This document shows, one piece after another, positions 28,092 to 36,067 of a stretch of 64,000 bases of DNA. The stretch's first letter is position 1; each line of letters begins with the position of its first letter. The notes beneath the pieces were generated by a model. It was not told the DNA's origin. It saw nothing but the letters and a program-made list of their open reading frames with translations, and made no database searches. The stretch is from Pontibacillus yanchengensis Y32 (GTDB taxonomy: Bacteria > Bacillota > Bacilli > Bacillales > BH030062), in NCBI RefSeq assembly GCF_000770635.1, contig NZ_AVBF01000008.1, forward strand, positions 35,043 through 99,042, written 5' to 3'. The translations under genes and the position numbers were made by a program.

Positions 28092-29426
28092 ATGTTGGAT
28101 ACTGTCGTACTTGCTCGAGCGTTGTTTGGATCATCGCTTGGATTTCACATTATTTACGCTACGCTTGGAGTGGGCATTCCACTCATGATCATCATTGCAG
28201 AAGTGATGTATCTAATAAAAAAGGACGAAGATTATTCCATTATGGCGAAACGATGGACGAAAGGGTTCGCCATTTTACTGGCAGTAGCCATTGCATCAGG
28301 AACCATCGTCGGTGTTCTACTGTCGTTACTATTCCCAGGATTTATGGAAATGGTAGGACAGGTTATTGCATTACCTTTCCAGATTGAAATTTTCGCCTTC
28401 CTCATAGAGGCTGTATTTATGTCGATTTACTTATATGCTGCTGACCGACTTCCTACCTGGCTACGGCTTGTGAGCATAGTCTCTGTAGCCATTGGTGCTG
28501 TAGGGTCTGCCATATTAATAACAGATGCTCATGCTTGGATGAACACTCCTGCCGGCTTTGAGATGACAGCGTCTGGTGAGATCACTAATGTCGATCCTTG
28601 GGCAGCATTCTTCAATCCTAGCTTTTTCATAACAGCTCTGCATGTTTCTGTTTCTGCTTATATGACGGTTGCGTTTATCATCGCATCATTAGCAGCAGCA
28701 CGTCTTTTACGAAAAGGATTATCCAACGAGGAACGCAACTATCATAAAAAAAGCCTTACCATCGGAATTTATTTAGGCGCTGTTATGTCACTCGTTACAG
28801 CCATTAACGGCCACGAGACTGCACAAATGCTACATGATTATAATCCTAGAAAATTAGCAGCAGCAGAAGGTCTATTCGAAACGACAAGATATGCTCCCTT
28901 AAGTGTAGGAGGTTGGACGTCTCGTGAGGATCAGGAAGTAAAATACGCTATTGAAATTCCGTATGCCTTAAGCTTCTTAGCCGGGGACCGATTCGATACA
29001 GAAGTAAAAGGATTAAATGAGTATCCAGAAGAATTGTGGCCACCATTATACGTCCATACACTATTCAATGTCATGGTCGGAATTGGGACGATGCTTATGG
29101 GGCTAGCCTTCTTAGCAATCATTTGGCGATGGGGATTTAAAAAACCGCTCCCCGGATGGATGCTTGCGTTGTTTGTTGGAGGAGGTCCTTTGGCGATGAT
29201 TGCCATCGAGGCCGGCTGGTGCTTTAGCTGCATTGGTCGGCAACCATACACCATTGTCAATGTACTAAAAACAACGGACGCCGCCACTCAATCCGAGAAC
29301 GTCGGTTTGCTGTTTGTTTTATTCATTTCCTTGTATGCTGTCTTATTAGTTGTGACCGCTTTTATGCTCATCTTCTATTTCAAACGGCATCCAGTTCAAG
29401 ACGAACTAGCCAAAAGCGAGGTGTAG
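28092..29426 (+). CDS. cydA: Cytochrome bd-type quinol oxidase subunit I (short Q-loop, YthA/CioA type)
   Basis: 444 residues with about nine membrane helices. It oxidises quinol and reduces O2 to water at the cell membrane. Heme ligands His19 (GFHIIYA), His184 (TALHVSVS) and Met334 (GTMLMG) and the acidic pair Glu99/Glu106 of the proton path are present. The Q-loop is short, with HDYNPRKLAAAEG in place of the usual QPxKLAAxE. The hallmark GWxxxExGRQPW reads GWCFSCIGRQPY, so Cys380 stands where most bd oxidases have Glu and Tyr386 where Trp is usual. The ribosome site is GAGGTG. Subunit II starts 6 bp after the stop. Confidence 0.93.
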   Translation: MLDTVVLARALFGSSLGFHIIYATLGVGIPLMIIIAEVMYLIKKDEDYSIMAKRWTKGFAILLAVAIASGTIVGVLLSLLFPGFMEMVGQVIALPFQIEIFAFLIEAVFMSIYLYAADRLPTWLRLVSIVSVAIGAVGSAILITDAHAWMNTPAGFEMTASGEITNVDPWAAFFNPSFFITALHVSVSAYMTVAFIIASLAAARLLRKGLSNEERNYHKKSLTIGIYLGAVMSLVTAINGHETAQMLHDYNPRKLAAAEGLFETTRYAPLSVGGWTSREDQEVKYAIEIPYALSFLAGDRFDTEVKGLNEYPEELWPPLYVHTLFNVMVGIGTMLMGLAFLAIIWRWGFKKPLPGWMLALFVGGGPLAMIAIEAGWCFSCIGRQPYTIVNVLKTTDAATQSENVGLLFVLFISLYAVLLVVTAFMLIFYFKRHPVQDELAKSEV

Positions 29427-29432
29427 TCCATT

Positions 29433-30458
29433 ATGGAAGAATATTTAATCGCGGTAACGATTTTATGGAGCTTTTTATTTGTGTACTCCATGCTAGGCTC
29501 ATTGGATTTTGGTGCTGGCTTTTGGGCGTTGGTTTATGGCAAAAAGAAGCATACGAACGCATCAAGCATTGCCAACCGCTTTTTGTCACCCACCTGGGAG
29601 GTTACGAACGTATTTCTAGTCTTATTCGTTGTCACGCTCGTCAGCTTCTTTCCTTTTGCTACATCCATGCTAGGAACCCTGTTACTTATACCAGTTGGGT
29701 TAGGCTTAATTCTACTCACCATACGTACAACATTTATGATGTTTTCCCATTATGCCAACAAGTTTCAAGATTTACTACGTATTACGTCTGGGATAACCGG
29801 ATTGCTCATACCTGCTCTGTTGGTCAGTATTCTCCCTATCACACTAGGGGGATTTGTTGTGATAGAAGATGGCTATCCTCAGTTACTGTACGGAAAGCTG
29901 TTAACTAGCCCAACGACGTACATGCATATTGCCTTTGGGATTAGTACGGAACTTTTTTTATCAGCGCTATTTCTTACCGACTATGCTAGAGAAGCAAATG
30001 ATCATTCTGCTTTTGGTACCTATCGCAAACAAGCTATTTGGTTAGGCCCTCTTACGTTACTTATCGCAGTACTTACAATTTTCACAATGCCAGCTGAAGC
30101 CTCCTGGCTAGTCGAAAATGTGCAAGACAATCTGTATGGTTTTGGCATGTCCATTGCCCTATTTGCAATCGGATATTCCTTGCTATTCTTTAAGCAAAAG
30201 AATGGAAAGCTAGGCTATACTCGCGCAGCCGTAACCTTCGTCATTCTGCAATACGGATTTGCCATTTATGCTTACGGGTCAGCCCATCTCCCATATATGG
30301 TGTATCCACACTTAACGATTGAAGCAGGCTTCACGAATACCAATATGTTCTATCAACTGTTAATTGGCTACATTGTCGGCTTATCGATATTAGTTCCTGC
30401 ATTCATTCTCTTCTGGAGACTATTCTTGAAGGATCAACGATATTTAGAACAAAAATAA
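29433..30458 (+). CDS. cydB: Cytochrome bd-type quinol oxidase subunit II (YthB/CioB type)
   Basis: 341 residues with eight to nine membrane helices, the non-catalytic scaffold subunit of the bd oxidase. The N-terminal YSMLGSLDFGAGFWALVYG matches the conserved (L/V)xGxDLGxG quinol-oxidase II start, though the Asp sits in SLDFGAG. It follows cydA closely and ends at a strong terminator. No CydCD heme/thiol exporter genes are adjacent, as usual for the YthAB type. Confidence 0.92.
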   Translation: MEEYLIAVTILWSFLFVYSMLGSLDFGAGFWALVYGKKKHTNASSIANRFLSPTWEVTNVFLVLFVVTLVSFFPFATSMLGTLLLIPVGLGLILLTIRTTFMMFSHYANKFQDLLRITSGITGLLIPALLVSILPITLGGFVVIEDGYPQLLYGKLLTSPTTYMHIAFGISTELFLSALFLTDYAREANDHSAFGTYRKQAIWLGPLTLLIAVLTIFTMPAEASWLVENVQDNLYGFGMSIALFAIGYSLLFFKQKNGKLGYTRAAVTFVILQYGFAIYAYGSAHLPYMVYPHLTIEAGFTNTNMFYQLLIGYIVGLSILVPAFILFWRLFLKDQRYLEQK

Positions 30459-30503
30459 AACGCTTGTCGAGGGTGTAGAAACTCCCTCGACAAGCGTTTT
30501 TTT
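30458..30503 (+). terminator. Intrinsic terminator of cydAB
   Basis: AAACGCTTGTCGAGGG and its exact complement form a 16-bp stem with a 10-nt loop, ending in a T7 run. It overlaps the last base of the cydB stop. Confidence 0.92.
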
Positions 30504-30544
30504 ATTAGAAGGAAAGAAAACCGGACCAACCCCATTCTGTGGGC

Positions 30545-30783
30545 AGGCTAACCGGGCGCTTCCGCTTTTCGTTTGTCTAGCTCCAGCGCCCAGCGACTAG
30601 CAAACTTCCTGCCCCTCCTTACGATAAGTCAACATCGGATCGCTATCGCTCTCCGTGTTTCCTTTATCTAAAAATACCTAGAGGAAGTTCGATTAAATTC
30701 GCTACGTCACGTAGCAACATCGAACCAACCCACGTCGTGTGGGCCGCAGTTTGTACGTCGCTAAACGGGCGCTTCCGCTTTTC
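30545..30783 (-). repeat. GCGCCC/GGGCGC dispersed repeat, long copy, reverse orientation
   Basis: Read on the minus strand it begins GCGGAAGCGCCCGTTTAGCGAC and ends GTCGCTGGGCGCTGGAGCT, then continues into a remnant of a second left end (AAAGCGGAAGCGCCCGG). The centre carries the block CCCACACGACGTGGG and a GCTACGTGACGTAGC stem. The right edge lies two bases from the stop codon of the following minus-strand gene. Confidence 0.85.
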
Positions 30784-30784
30784 G

Positions 30785-31423
30785 TTATTCCTCTGCTTCT
30801 CGTTGTCTAGCATCGGTGATTAATAAATAAAGCAGTGCCCCAATAATTGGGATGACACCAAGCCACCACAACCGCTTCGACCGTTCATTAAGATAGTATG
30901 CATGGTGAGCTATGCCAAGCATGGATAGCAATGTGAGTACTACAAAATCAATTGTCATAACATGAACAAAGCGTGATTGCATAAAGGCCTGAGAATAAAT
31001 TTGGAAATTACCAAAATAAAGTCCAAACGCCATAATTAAAATCGTTAAAAGTAATAATAAAATATAAAGTCCGCGATTAGAAAGAATGGCTTGCACCTGT
31101 TTCGGCGTACGGTTTGTTACTCTTCGTTTTTCGATATGGAATACAAAATAAGGCAAAAGACTAAACGCACCCAACACAAATGACCCCAATGCAAAAGGCC
31201 ATGCCTTTATGGATGCTCGGTCATTTTCTAAAAGTAAAATGCAATACACAACGGGCCAAATGCCGAGTAAGGAAAATACAGCAATCAATAACGGATCTGT
31301 ATATTGCAAGGAAAACATTTGATTCAGGAAGCTATAATCACTTTCATTAATTGGAGCTAAGAAAAGGGCATAACTTATAAATAATATCCATATTGCAAGT
31401 AGAATCGATTTCAGTTCATTCAT
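30785..31423 (-). CDS. Uncharacterised membrane protein
   Basis: 212 residues with about six membrane helices and charged loops (HIEKRRVTNRTPKQ; NERSKRLWW). No family was recognised with certainty. The start is set at ATG 31423 because it overlaps the stop of the upstream SE1561-type gene as ATGA, a coupling arrangement; a TTG six codons earlier lies inside that gene. The 3' end abuts a dispersed repeat. Confidence 0.7.
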   Translation of the reverse strand: MNELKSILLAIWILFISYALFLAPINESDYSFLNQMFSLQYTDPLLIAVFSLLGIWPVVYCILLLENDRASIKAWPFALGSFVLGAFSLLPYFVFHIEKRRVTNRTPKQVQAILSNRGLYILLLLLTILIMAFGLYFGNFQIYSQAFMQSRFVHVMTIDFVVLTLLSMLGIAHHAYYLNERSKRLWWLGVIPIIGALLYLLITDARQREAEE

Positions 31424-31617
31424 GAATAGCCATCCTGCCAATCTTTCTTGAACCTTTCAACCTTACCCTCGAGTTCATGCATCATATGTAACAATTGATC
31501 CATGTCATCGGGCCCCACTGACTCAGCATCCATAGAATCAACCACCTGCTGTAGCATATTCATTCGATTTTTTAGATAGTCAATCTGTGAAGCTCGATTA
31601 TCTGTTGCTTTTCCCAT
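31420..31617 (-). CDS. SE1561 family small protein
   Basis: 65 residues with no signal or membrane segment. MGKATDNRASQIDYLKNRMNMLQQVVDSMD followed by a helical, acidic tail matches the short SE1561-type proteins of Bacillales, whose function is unknown. The sequence predicts a two-helix coiled-coil hairpin. GGAGGG precedes the ATG. Its stop overlaps the start of the membrane-protein gene by 4 bp. Confidence 0.8.
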   Translation of the reverse strand: MGKATDNRASQIDYLKNRMNMLQQVVDSMDAESVGPDDMDQLLHMMHELEGKVERFKKDWQDGYS

Positions 31618-31761
31618 CGTTATCCCTCCTCCTATTATCTTTCCTTAATTCCATTATACTTAAAACATTTGTTATTCTGTAACAGAATATTTTACCACTT
31701 TTAGCCAATTATGTCCCATCTTAGTGGCTAGCTTACAAAATCAGTTCGTTATGGCTAGCCT

Positions 31762-31873
31762 CTGGAGCGACTTTATGCTATATCAGAGCGAGAATTGAAT
31801 AATAGGAGCAACTTTACGAAAATTGGAGCGAGATTTCTACATCTAGAGCGACATTTGAAAATTAGGAGCGACC
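31762..31873 (+). repeat. Irregular GGAGCGA(C/G) repeat array
   Basis: Six copies of a (G/A)GAGC(G/A)A core follow at about 19-22 bp: CTGGAGCGACTTT, CAGAGCGAGAATT, AGGAGCAACTTT, TGGAGCGAGATTT, TAGAGCGACATTT and AGGAGCGACC. The spacers are AT-rich and unlike one another. It fills the gap between two divergently bounded gene groups. The rest of the 31618-31917 gap is AT-rich with nothing else recognised. Confidence 0.55.
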
Positions 31874-31890
31874 ACCCACATCCGCGTACA

Positions 31891-31917
31891 AAAAGAGACT
31901 ACACCTAGTGTAGCCTC
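31891..31917 (-). terminator. Intrinsic terminator of the cyclo-ligase-like gene
   Basis: On the minus strand GAGGCTACAC pairs with GTGTAGTCTC (one G-T pair) around a 3-nt loop, followed by five T. It begins one base after the stop codon. Confidence 0.88.
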
Positions 31918-32637
31918 TCACTCCTTACTATATTTCAAGTCCCATATATCCTGTAGAACAGGCATTTCTTCTTTCTGTTCAGCAGTCACTTCTTCCCATA
32001 GAATCCCTGATGGTTTTTCGTATGGATTCTCTACTGTAATCATGTCTTTTTCTGTCGCGATATAATCCACCGTTACATCATAAGGGTCTCTTGGAAAGTC
32101 ATCTTCCACCAGTTGCAAGGAATGGATCGTTGTTACCACCGGAACGGGAGGGTTATCCAATTCTCGAATAATCGCATACTCTCGATCTGCATATCCTTCT
32201 CCTTTTCCAAGTCGACGTCCATCTTGATGAATGGCTACAGAACCTACGACGATTAAATCGATTGTAGGCATGTCTTGTAAAGGAACCTCATGTCCATACG
32301 CGTTCATATGCTTTAAGCTAGCTGCTTTCCGCTCCTCCCCTTTTGGAACATCTTCTGGATTGATTTGAATGAACCCAGCCTTTAAGCGAGGAGTAGGAAT
32401 CAGCAGGATCTTTCCATCTTTTAGCACCTGTGCTCGTAACGGTAGCTGCGGAGAATCCGGATTAACCTTGATAACCCTTGCTTGTTGGTACGCATCAAGT
32501 TGCATCACAAATTCTGCAGCTGCTTCTGCTCCTTTAAAATTAGGAATTCGCCCCTTTACCGGAAAAGGAAATCTAGCTGCCTTCTCCGTTTCTAGCCTCT
32601 CCCATACTTTGTTTCGTATGACATCCTTTGTCGACAT
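31918..32637 (-). CDS. 5-Formyltetrahydrofolate cyclo-ligase family protein
   Basis: 239 residues. It resembles the family that converts 5-formyl-THF to 5,10-methenyl-THF with ATP. The glycine-rich RRLGKGEGYADREYAII matches the C-terminal signature of the family (GxGxGYYDR type), and TPRLKAGFIQI and IDLIVVGSVAI fit the core strands. It is longer and more divergent than B. subtilis YqgN, closer to MTHFSD-like proteins, so catalytic activity is not certain. The ATG at 32637 lies 8 nt after AGGAG. It follows the TerC gene closely on the same strand. Confidence 0.8.
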   Translation of the reverse strand: MSTKDVIRNKVWERLETEKAARFPFPVKGRIPNFKGAEAAAEFVMQLDAYQQARVIKVNPDSPQLPLRAQVLKDGKILLIPTPRLKAGFIQINPEDVPKGEERKAASLKHMNAYGHEVPLQDMPTIDLIVVGSVAIHQDGRRLGKGEGYADREYAIIRELDNPPVPVVTTIHSLQLVEDDFPRDPYDVTVDYIATEKDMITVENPYEKPSGILWEEVTAEQKEEMPVLQDIWDLKYSKE

Positions 32638-32652
32638 AACAAACACTCCTGC

Positions 32653-33444
32653 CTATACTTCTGCACTATATTGCTGATTCGACTTTTGTTTACCTGTGAA
32701 GAACCAACCAGTTACGGCAATCATCACAAGTACGGAGTAGAATACAGTTTTCCAAATCCAAGATTCAGCGAAATGGTGAGGTAGAACATGTAAGGAAGGG
32801 TGTGCTAGTACATGTACCGTTAACTTCACTCCAACCCAACCTACGATAAAGAACGCTGCTGTTTCTAAGCCTGGCTTTTGTTTTAGTAAAGCTACAAACT
32901 TATGAGCCGCAAATCGCATGATGACAATGCCAATGATTCCACCAAGTAATACAACTAGAAATTGTCCGCCATCTAGACTTCCAATCGTCGGTAATCCAGT
33001 AGCTGGTAAGGATACAGCAAGTGCTACTGCAGCCAAAATAGAGTCAACGGCGAAAGCCATATCAGCTAATTCTACCTTCAACACGGTTGCCCAAAATCCT
33101 TTTCCTTTTTTAGGTGCTGCTTCTGTAGCTTCCTCTTCTTCTTCCTCATCGTCATTCTTTTTATACCTTTTTACAAGATGATTAATAGAGATGAATAATA
33201 GATAAGCTGCTCCGATCGCCTGAACTTGCCATATATCAATTAACAACGTGATTACGAATAGCGAACCAAAACGTAAAATAAACGCTCCGGCTAAACCATA
33301 AAACAGAGCTTTCTTCCGTTTTTCTTCAGGTAAGTGCTTAACCATTACTGCCATTACTAATGCATTATCTGCTGCCAATATCCCTTCTAGCATCACTAAT
33401 ACTAATAATACCCAACCGTACTCCATCAATAGCTGTAATTCCAT
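32653..33444 (-). CDS. TerC-family manganese exporter (YkoY/MeeY-like)
   Basis: 263 residues with seven to eight membrane helices. Conserved membrane Asp residues are in LAADNALVMAVMV and FAVDSILAAVALA, the TerC hallmark. A cytosolic loop at about residues 98-114 is strongly acidic (DDEEEEEE), possibly a metal-sensing or buffering stretch. Family knowledge: YceF and YkoY of B. subtilis help export Mn2+ and metallate secreted proteins. The manganese riboswitch directly upstream strongly supports this. AGGGGAG-type ribosome site. Confidence 0.9.
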   Translation of the reverse strand: MELQLLMEYGWVLLVLVMLEGILAADNALVMAVMVKHLPEEKRKKALFYGLAGAFILRFGSLFVITLLIDIWQVQAIGAAYLLFISINHLVKRYKKNDDEEEEEEATEAAPKKGKGFWATVLKVELADMAFAVDSILAAVALAVSLPATGLPTIGSLDGGQFLVVLLGGIIGIVIMRFAAHKFVALLKQKPGLETAAFFIVGWVGVKLTVHVLAHPSLHVLPHHFAESWIWKTVFYSVLVMIAVTGWFFTGKQKSNQQYSAEV

Positions 33445-33475
33445 GATTCATTCTCCCCTTTTTATTCTTCCGTAC

Positions 33476-33509
33476 AAAAAAATGACCTTTACGCTGATGG
33501 TAAAGGCCA
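33476..33509 (-). terminator. Second intrinsic terminator in the TerC leader
   Basis: On the minus strand TGGCCTTTAC pairs with GTAAAGGTCA (10 bp, one G-T pair) around a 7-nt loop, followed by a T7 run. It lies between the riboswitch expression-platform terminator and the TerC ribosome site. Confidence 0.85.
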
Positions 33510-33511
33510 TT

Positions 33512-33627
33512 AAAAAAGACCCTTACACGAGTGGTGTAAAGGTCTTGCTAACAACATGAACTGTTGCCAATAAAGCCGGAGATTTCTCTCGCAATGACGA
33601 CTTTATTGTATAGCTACTCCCCTTTAG
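33512..33627 (-). ncRNA. yybP-ykoY manganese riboswitch with expression-platform terminator
   Basis: On the minus strand the leader contains AAAGGGGAGTAGC, then CGTCA, then CTCCGGCTTTATTGGCAAC, and closes with GCAAGACCTTT. These are the invariant elements of the yybP-ykoY aptamer. The P1 3' strand CCTTT is also part of the terminator stem AGACCTTTACAC/GTGTAAGGGTCT followed by six T (33512-33545), so aptamer folding and termination exclude each other. That fits the known Mn2+-induced ON switch. Confidence 0.95.
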
Positions 33628-33693
33628 GAAGAATACGTTTATTTGATTATCTTTATCATACTGTGCAAAGTAGAATAAGTCAACTACTATTTT

Positions 33694-34206
33694 TTAAGTA
33701 GCTGCGGCACCTGCTGCACCCCCACTAGAGTTGCGTTTTTGTATCATATTCACACCCATTATCACTGCTATTAATTCATCCTCTGCTAGTACTGATGAAT
33801 GATTGGTTAAGCAAAAAGCAGGTGATTCAAAGAAGCTATCAGTCCTATTAAACTGGGCTATAACTTGTTCTTGCTCATCATGGATTTCATATTGTCTCGA
33901 AAAAGCCTCTGACTCAATGGTATATACTCCTCTTCCAAACGCCTCATACTCGAATTTTTTAGCGAAAAAAGAAAAGCGCTGCTTGACCTCTCCCACTTCT
34001 TCTTCTGTAGGTTGAGAGATCACCCACGTTCTTGAAAAGAATCGAAATCCTCCAGATAGTGTGATTTCTTCTTTTGTATTCAGTATATCGACACTTGAAG
34101 TAAAAGCACTCTTCAAATCTAGGTTGCCTATGTGATCCTTGTTTTCATTATAGATTTCTGTCATCCCTGCAGAAAAAAGAGAATCTGTAAAATAGATAGT
34201 AGACAT
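33694..34206 (-). CDS. Uncharacterised protein, tubby/LURP-like
   Basis: 170 residues, soluble, rich in beta strands with alternating aromatic residues (GGFRFFSRTWVIS, FSFFAKKFEYEAFGRGVYTI, FSRQYEIHDEQEQVIAQF). This pattern is like tubby-C-terminal/LOR fold proteins, but the match is weak. It ends with a low-complexity tail SSGGAAGAAAT. GGGAGG stands before the ATG. It is a single gene between the Mn riboswitch region and the DUF817 gene. Confidence 0.6.
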   Translation of the reverse strand: MSTIYFTDSLFSAGMTEIYNENKDHIGNLDLKSAFTSSVDILNTKEEITLSGGFRFFSRTWVISQPTEEEVGEVKQRFSFFAKKFEYEAFGRGVYTIESEAFSRQYEIHDEQEQVIAQFNRTDSFFESPAFCLTNHSSVLAEDELIAVIMGVNMIQKRNSSGGAAGAAAT

Positions 34207-34287
34207 GAAAATCCTCCCATTAACCTGTTTCTATTTCTATACGTAGGAGGGCCATTAACGTTTCACGAGAATGAACACTTTCTACTA

Positions 34288-35091
34288 TCACATGTTCCTA
34301 TCTTTAGCATGCGGAACGGGCTGATTTGCGAACCCTTCCCCCTTCACTCTTTTAAGCTGAGCCACAATGATAAAACTCACCACAACGAGCAAAAACCATG
34401 AACTAATTTTTCCAATATGTACAAGTTCCCATGTATCACCCTGATTTGGATATCGATAGCCATCTAACAATGTCGATATGTTTTCAGCAATCCAGATAAA
34501 GAACCCAATGAGAAAAAAGGATAACGTTAACGGCATCTTAAATCGCTCATGATCCACCGTGAAGTACACCATCGTTCGTAGAAAAATGACAAACAAGGCT
34601 CCAGTTAGTACCCAGCGAATATCATACACAAAGTGATGCGAAAAGAAATTAATATATATTAGCGCACCAAGAGGAATGGTCCAATACGCATGAGGCCAAC
34701 GCACAATCATTAAGTCTAGCCTTCTCCATGCCTGAACCATATAACTCGCTACACTTGCATACATAAAACCGCTATACAATGGCACTCCTGCTATTTTGGA
34801 ATACGCAAAGTCCGGATACGCCCAGGATCCCATATGTACTTTATAGAGTTCTAACACAAGCCCAAAAATGTGGAAGAGCGTTATTACCTTTAATTCATCC
34901 TTTGTCTCGAGTCCTGTTTTCACCATGATAATCTGAGCCATCACGCATACTAGCAGGATGAGGTCATACCTTGGCAAACCAGGGACCTGAATAGCTTTTG
35001 TGCCAGCAAGCGTCAAAAAGATAATTACTGGAAACAAAGAAGATAAGGCTTGCTGGTACCCAAAGTGCAGTAGTTTGGTAAGAGGTTGCAT
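34288..35091 (-). CDS. DUF817 family membrane protein (YoaT-like)
   Basis: 267 residues with about eight membrane helices. LLHFGYQQALSSLFPVIIFLTLA at the start, FHIFGLVLELYKVHMGSWAYPD in the middle and SFFLIGFFIWIAENISTL near the end match the DUF817 family, of unknown function. The ATG at 35091 is chosen because AAAGGGTG precedes it. A GTG at 35115 overlapping the RpiR stop is possible but adds an unlikely MMRKKGDK leader. It lies downstream of the RpiR-type gene on the same strand. Confidence 0.8.
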   Translation of the reverse strand: MQPLTKLLHFGYQQALSSLFPVIIFLTLAGTKAIQVPGLPRYDLILLVCVMAQIIMVKTGLETKDELKVITLFHIFGLVLELYKVHMGSWAYPDFAYSKIAGVPLYSGFMYASVASYMVQAWRRLDLMIVRWPHAYWTIPLGALIYINFFSHHFVYDIRWVLTGALFVIFLRTMVYFTVDHERFKMPLTLSFFLIGFFIWIAENISTLLDGYRYPNQGDTWELVHIGKISSWFLLVVVSFIIVAQLKRVKGEGFANQPVPHAKDRNM

Positions 35092-35111
35092 TTTGTCACC
35101 CTTTTTGCGCA

Positions 35112-35870
35112 TCACATTTTTTCCTTACGTAGTTTTTGCTTTAAATATCGCTCAAATAGCACATCCATAAGAATCATCAAGGTTGACCTTGCTGACAAAT
35201 CATACCCTGCGTATGTAACTCGCTGTACGTGTGCGCTAATGTTATACCGGGTGAGTGAGTTTAGTGTACTCTCTGGAGCATTGGTAATTGCTAAGGACTG
35301 TATATCCTGATGATTTAATTTATCTGCAACATGAATGAGTGTATCTGTTTCACCACTAGAAGATAGGAAGATAACAAAATCTGTTTTATTGACCCAATTT
35401 GGCAATAAATCAATCATATGTGATTCATAGATGTAAGAAGAATTGGTGTTCACTTGCATGAGTCGTTTGCTAAAATATTCCCCTAACGTTTTGGACAGAC
35501 CGACTGCTACAATAATGATGCGATTAGCGTCAATCATGCTCGAACTAATCTGGTCAATGTGTTCTGTATCAAGAGAAGAAAATAACTGGTGCATATCATG
35601 TTCATACCGATCCATCGTATCTTGTTCCTGTGGTACAGATTCATATTCGAAATGGCGCAACATGTATTTCAGTTCTGCAAACCCCTCTAACCCTAACTTG
35701 TGGCACATGCGTACAATAGTTGTCGTGCTAACTGTATTGAGTGAAGCCATTTTAGTAAGAGAGAGATGTTTCGACTGTTCTATATTAGATTCTATGTAAT
35801 ATAATACATGCTTTTCTGCGTGTGTTAGCTTTTGAATCTCCTTGGAAAAATAATCAATTAATGCTCCCAT
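35112..35870 (-). CDS. RpiR/MurR-family transcriptional regulator
   Basis: 252 residues. The N-terminal HTH_6 domain (LTKMASLNTVSTTTIVRMCHKLGLEGFAELKYML) is followed by a SIS sugar-phosphate-binding domain (RIIIVAVGLSKTLGEYFSKRL; FVIFLSSSGETDTLI). AAGGAGGG precedes the ATG. It is divergent from the PTS-mannosidase-phosphorylase operon. A perfect inverted repeat over that operon's -35 region is the likely operator. The effector is probably a hexose-phosphate or phosphorylated glycosylglycerate from this pathway, which is inference. Confidence 0.9.
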   Translation of the reverse strand: MGALIDYFSKEIQKLTHAEKHVLYYIESNIEQSKHLSLTKMASLNTVSTTTIVRMCHKLGLEGFAELKYMLRHFEYESVPQEQDTMDRYEHDMHQLFSSLDTEHIDQISSSMIDANRIIIVAVGLSKTLGEYFSKRLMQVNTNSSYIYESHMIDLLPNWVNKTDFVIFLSSSGETDTLIHVADKLNHQDIQSLAITNAPESTLNSLTRYNISAHVQRVTYAGYDLSARSTLMILMDVLFERYLKQKLRKEKM

Positions 35871-35958
35871 ACTATCCCTCCTTCTCGGCGTATTTTATAG
35901 AAGCATTATATCACAATTTATACAAGCTTTAATCTTCTTCAAAAGAACAGAAAGTACA

Positions 35959-36000
35959 AATGTACATAGAGTGTACATTCACAACCCATTTTTCTATGAT
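35959..36000 (+). promoter_or_regulatory. Promoter and inverted-repeat operator of the glycosylglycerate operon
   Basis: AATGTACA (35959-35966) and TGTACATT (35972-35979) form a perfect 8-bp inverted repeat with a 5-bp spacer. The right half contains a -35-like TGTACA (35972-35977), 17 bp before -10 TATGAT (35995-36000). A further GTAC at 35954 extends the pattern. A repressor on this site would block the promoter; the divergent RpiR-type protein is the natural candidate. Confidence 0.6.
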
Positions 36001-36009
36001 ACAACTATA

Positions 36010-36023
36010 TGTAAGCGATTTTA
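36010..36023 (+). promoter_or_regulatory. Candidate cre (CcpA) site
   Basis: TGTAAGCGATTTTA matches the cre consensus TGNAARCGNWWWCA at 13 of 14 positions. It lies 10 bp downstream of the -10 element, a position where CcpA represses. It would put the compatible-solute operon under carbon catabolite control. Confidence 0.5.
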
Positions 36024-36067
36024 GAAAAGGTTTTCATGAAAGATAAATATAAGTGGGGTGAACCAAC

